NCBI GenBank assembly: GCA_031283025.1
Contig: JAITCP010000046.1
Span: 1 to 6,455, forward strand
Reading direction: 5' to 3'
Length of the DNA: 6,455 bases
Origin: Spirochaetaceae bacterium
GTDB taxonomy: Bacteria; Spirochaetota; Spirochaetia; Treponematales; Breznakiellaceae
Numbering within the stretch: position 1 is the stretch's first letter; the number at the start of each line of letters is the position of its first letter. Of the stretch, positions 4,602 through 6,455 are shown one piece after another. The translations under genes were made by a program, and so were the position numbers. The notes beneath the pieces are model-generated. The model did not search any database, had not been told where the DNA came from, and worked only from the letters and a program-made list of their open reading frames with translations.

Positions 4602-5657
4602 TTAATCCCGCCCGGACGGAAGCCAGTACCGCGGCAATTCTACCTTCGGGGACGCTTCGATACCTGCAATCTGCCTGATAAACAACTGCCATGTTTGGGG
4701 GTATTCTGCCTGCACCATGCGGAAAAACGCCGCCCATTGCGCGGTTTTTTCCGCCGTGCGGTAAACTGTAGGGTTTATGGCGTAAATATCATCATGCATG
4801 GCAATAATGCGTTCATTCAGTTCTTTGGCTTCGGCTACGGTTTTATTTGCATGATTGTTTTTTACAAACAGATACGCCGGAACTCCGCTGAATAGTATTT
4901 GCCTGTTTTCTATGCGGTAGCTTATCTGCGTCCCATAGTCGGTGTAGATATAACTGTTCCAGCTTTTTATTACATCCTGTTCACGTTCCAGCATTTCAAA
5001 AAAATTACGCGCTTTCCGCGTCAAGGTAATAACAATTTTTTGTTCACTCCGCCATGTTATGTGATACCCAGGTATCTGAGCGGAAAACGCTTTATTCGTA
5101 TTCTGCATAATAAAAGGATTAAGAAGCATAGCGTCTACAAAGAACAGGTTAAGCCCTATTAATGTATCACCAAGAGCCGGGTGGAAATTCGCCCAGTATA
5201 TTTCACCTTCATCATAACAGTCATCTATTTTTTCTTCTTCCGGGTTTTCTGGATCATCATAGAGGGTCATACAAGCGTTAAAACCGCTTTCTACAAACTG
5301 CGCGATTGGAATAATTTGCCAATCGTACAGTTCAGTTGTTACGGTTGTATTGCCAATAGTCAGCACTAAACGCCGCCCGTCCGGCTGGGCGGGGTTGTAT
5401 TGTATAGTAACCGGCTGCCCTATCGCGTTGCCTGACGGTACAGCTTTCCCCTGGAATATAACACCGCCATTTACACTTGTTATTTTATAAGTAAGTATGT
5501 CTGAGCCATTTGGCGCTTCCCTTAAATTTGCCTGTTTGATACCCATTCTGCCGCCAAGTATGCCAATATTGGCTTGTGTAAATTCTGTCGCTAAACCGAT
5601 ATAGCAGACGGTTACCAGCAGTAAAATAATTCCTGCAATTCTTGTCAGTCTTTTCAT
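4602..5657 (-). CDS. Exported or membrane-anchored protein of unknown function
   Basis: I do not recognise this family. The protein has 351 residues. MKRLTRIAG followed by a hydrophobic run IILLLVTVCYIGLA (10-23) is a signal peptide or N-terminal anchor. Cys18 is preceded by Val, so a lipoprotein is unlikely. The mature part begins with a beta-rich region (about 28-115) that resembles a small sandwich: 'REAPNGSDILTYKITSVNGG', and 'RRLVLTIGNTTVTTELYDW'. An acidic linker 'DDPENPEEEKIDDCYDEG' (134-151) follows, and its Cys147 could pair with Cys129. Then comes a mixed helical part with 'YWANFHPALGDTLIGLNLFFVDAML' (154-178) and a helical C-terminus with several Trp. ATG 5657 is chosen over an earlier in-frame ATG at 5792 because AGAGGAG (5666-5672) sits 8 bases before it, the signal peptide starts there, and the extra codons read through a palindromic repeat. 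It is the first gene of the three-gene unit. Confidence 0.85.
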   Translation of the reverse strand: MKRLTRIAGIILLLVTVCYIGLATEFTQANIGILGGRMGIKQANLREAPNGSDILTYKITSVNGGVIFQGKAVPSGNAIGQPVTIQYNPAQPDGRRLVLTIGNTTVTTELYDWQIIPIAQFVESGFNACMTLYDDPENPEEEKIDDCYDEGEIYWANFHPALGDTLIGLNLFFVDAMLLNPFIMQNTNKAFSAQIPGYHITWRSEQKIVITLTRKARNFFEMLEREQDVIKSWNSYIYTDYGTQISYRIENRQILFSGVPAYLFVKNNHANKTVAEAKELNERIIAMHDDIYAINPTVYRTAEKTAQWAAFFRMVQAEYPQTWQLFIRQIAGIEASPKVELPRYWLPSGRD

Positions 5658-5680
5658 AATAAAAACTCCTCTCTTAAAAA

Positions 5681-5708
5681 ATGATATTTTTACAGCCCCG
5701 CCGTCCAA
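5681..5708 (-). promoter_or_regulatory. Sigma-70-type promoter for the three-gene minus-strand operon
   Basis: On the minus strand, TTGGAC (5708-5703), a 16-base spacer and TATCAT (5686-5681) form a reasonable -35/-10 pair. Transcription would start near 5674, leaving a leader of about 17 bases with the AGAGGAG ribosome site. A 5-bp inverted repeat CCGCC/GGCGG (5698-5702 and 5711-5715) overlaps the -35 box and could be an operator or a leftover of the adjacent palindromic repeats. Confidence 0.5.
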
Positions 5709-5768
5709 CGGGCGGCTTATAGGGCCGTTTTTAGCTTCCGCAGCACCCTGTGCGGGCCTGTCGCAGTA

Positions 5769-5868
5769 CCCCTTCCTGCCCCTGGAAGGCACCCCTTCCT
5801 AATGCAGGAAGGCACCCCTTCCTAAGCGGGGAAGGGCACCCTTCCTAATGCGGGAAGGCATCCCTTCC
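5769..5868. repeat. 23-bp-period tandem array of small perfect palindromes
   Basis: Four 16-base hairpins start at exactly 23-base intervals: 5784, 5807, 5830 and 5853. Each has arms GGAAGG and CCTTCC. The 4-base loops are CACC, CACC, GCAC and CATC, and the third unit's arms extend to 7 bp. Spacers of 7 bases (TAATGCA, TAAGCGG, TAATGCG) separate them. A degenerate half unit, CCCCTTCC at 5769-5776, keeps the same phase. The arms are unchanged while loops and spacers vary. On the minus strand the array starts at the TAG stop (5870-5868) of the DUF4469 gene and fills the gap before the next promoter. There is no T-run, so a classical terminator is unlikely. Confidence 0.9.
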
Positions 5869-6455
5869 TAGGCTTGGGCGGTCAGGGTGAATTCCGAATG
5901 CATTACCCGCGTTTCTTTCAATAAGTGATAACTGCTCTTTGCAGAACTCTGCGTAACTATCTTTAGGCGGTACGCTTTCCCCGCCTCCAGCGCCGGTACT
6001 ATCACCTTCAGCGTCCGCGGCTCGTTTACGGCTATTATTTCCGCCTTCACCGGTGTTCCGCCCTCCTCCAGGTCAAAGAACAGCCCGATAGCATCCCGGT
6101 GCGCCTCGTCCCCTTCCAGTTTTAGCCCAAAGCCGTGAAGGGTGAGCAGGTTCCCGACGGTAGCCGCCTCGTCCACTAGCTCCGTCGCCTCATCCCTCGC
6201 CTCGGCAATAAGCCCGTCGCTCTGGTCTATCCCGTCAAACTCCACCTGTATGTGCTCTTGCAGGTACTTGCGGAAATGCGCCCCGGTCTGCAGACGGGCT
6301 ACGGGGTGTACCCCGTGGGGCAGGTGCGTTTCCGAGCCGTCGTATTCGCCGGGTATGCGGAGCTTAAGGGTAAAGAGGGGGGTCTTTATCTTGAAGCCGT
6401 CCGCCGCCAGGTAATGGATTAGCTCCAGGCCCGCGTTCATGCCCTCTTCGATAAC
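5868..6455 (-). CDS. HU-like DNA-binding protein with C-terminal DUF4469 (Ig-like) domain, partial
   Basis: The frame is open to the right edge (VIEEG precedes the first internal Met), so the 5' end and the true start lie outside; 195 residues and the TAG stop are visible. The first ~75 residues, 'GLELIHYLAADGFKIKTPLF' with 'KLRIPGEYDGSETHLP' and 'HFRKYLQEHIQVEFDG', look like the HU/IHF-like domain found in spirochaete and Bacteroidetes paralogues. A linker 'LVDEAATVGNLLTLHGFGLKLEGD' follows. The last ~75 residues, 'PVKAEIIAVNEPRTLKVIVP', 'AYRLKIVTQSSAKS' and 'SEFTLTAQA', match what I remember of DUF4469. HU-like proteins bind and bend DNA; the role of this two-domain form is not known to me. 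GC content is visibly higher than in the two genes that follow it. It is separated from them by the palindrome array and its own downstream promoter, so probably a separate unit. Confidence 0.8.
   Translation of the reverse strand, partial: VIEEGMNAGLELIHYLAADGFKIKTPLFTLKLRIPGEYDGSETHLPHGVHPVARLQTGAHFRKYLQEHIQVEFDGIDQSDGLIAEARDEATELVDEAATVGNLLTLHGFGLKLEGDEAHRDAIGLFFDLEEGGTPVKAEIIAVNEPRTLKVIVPALEAGKAYRLKIVTQSSAKSSYHLLKETRVMHSEFTLTAQA

Noticed and set aside
5658..5792. Earlier ATG (5792) for the 351-aa exported protein
   Set aside because: The added 45 residues are translated from GC-rich palindromes and the promoter region. The signal peptide and the AGAGGAG ribosome site both point to 5657.
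5769..5868. CRISPR array reading of the 23-bp repeats
   Set aside because: The spacers are only 7 bases and nearly alike, the repeats are simple palindromes, and no cas gene is present.

Overview
The window looks like chromosomal DNA of a spirochaete of the Treponema lineage, probably a host-associated or environmental relative. This is inferred from remembered resemblance of several proteins to treponemal families (FolE2, the small toxin/antitoxin pair, the SUMF1-domain protein and the HU-like/DUF4469 protein). No search was run and no species is claimed.

Layout. Bases 1-1037 are ordinary housekeeping on the + strand: the last 49 codons of a probable class III aminotransferase, then a complete folE2 (GTP cyclohydrolase IB). 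Bases 1038-1619 hold no convincing gene. They hold a 147-bp nested inverted repeat followed by a run of short, mutually unrelated hairpins. Bases 1620-2113 carry a compact toxin-antitoxin-like pair (BrnT-like toxin, ribbon-helix-helix-like antitoxin) with a 4-base ATGA overlap. A small minus-strand ORF with a strong ribosome binding site converges on it at 2070-2348.

Bases 2420-5708 form one minus-strand transcription unit. In order it has a promoter-like site at 5681-5708, a 351-aa exported protein of unknown function (5657-4602), a 396-aa protein resembling the AbiGi/DUF2971-like group (4592-3402), and a 277-aa exported SUMF1/formylglycine-generating-enzyme-like protein (3350-2517). A hairpin and a rho-independent-type terminator follow. 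A 23-bp-period tandem array of perfect small palindromes (5769-5868) separates this unit from the 3' part of an HU-like/DUF4469 DNA-binding protein gene that runs off the right edge.

Most notable. The last ~40 codons of the SUMF1 protein look like a diversity-generating-retroelement (DGR) variable region. They have the C-type-lectin-fold C-terminus, no FGE catalytic cysteines, NNC/NNT codons at nearly all the positions where template repeats usually carry AAC/AAT, a GC-rich shift, and a hairpin 30 nt after the stop. No reverse transcriptase or template repeat is in the window, so the mutagenic machinery would have to act in trans. Its placement in an operon with an AbiGi-like protein and an unknown exported protein is the best candidate for an undescribed system here. 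The second theme is the density of palindromic repeats: the nested inverted repeat, the hairpin cluster, a terminator-like direct repeat on both sides of the toxin-antitoxin module, and the 23-bp array.
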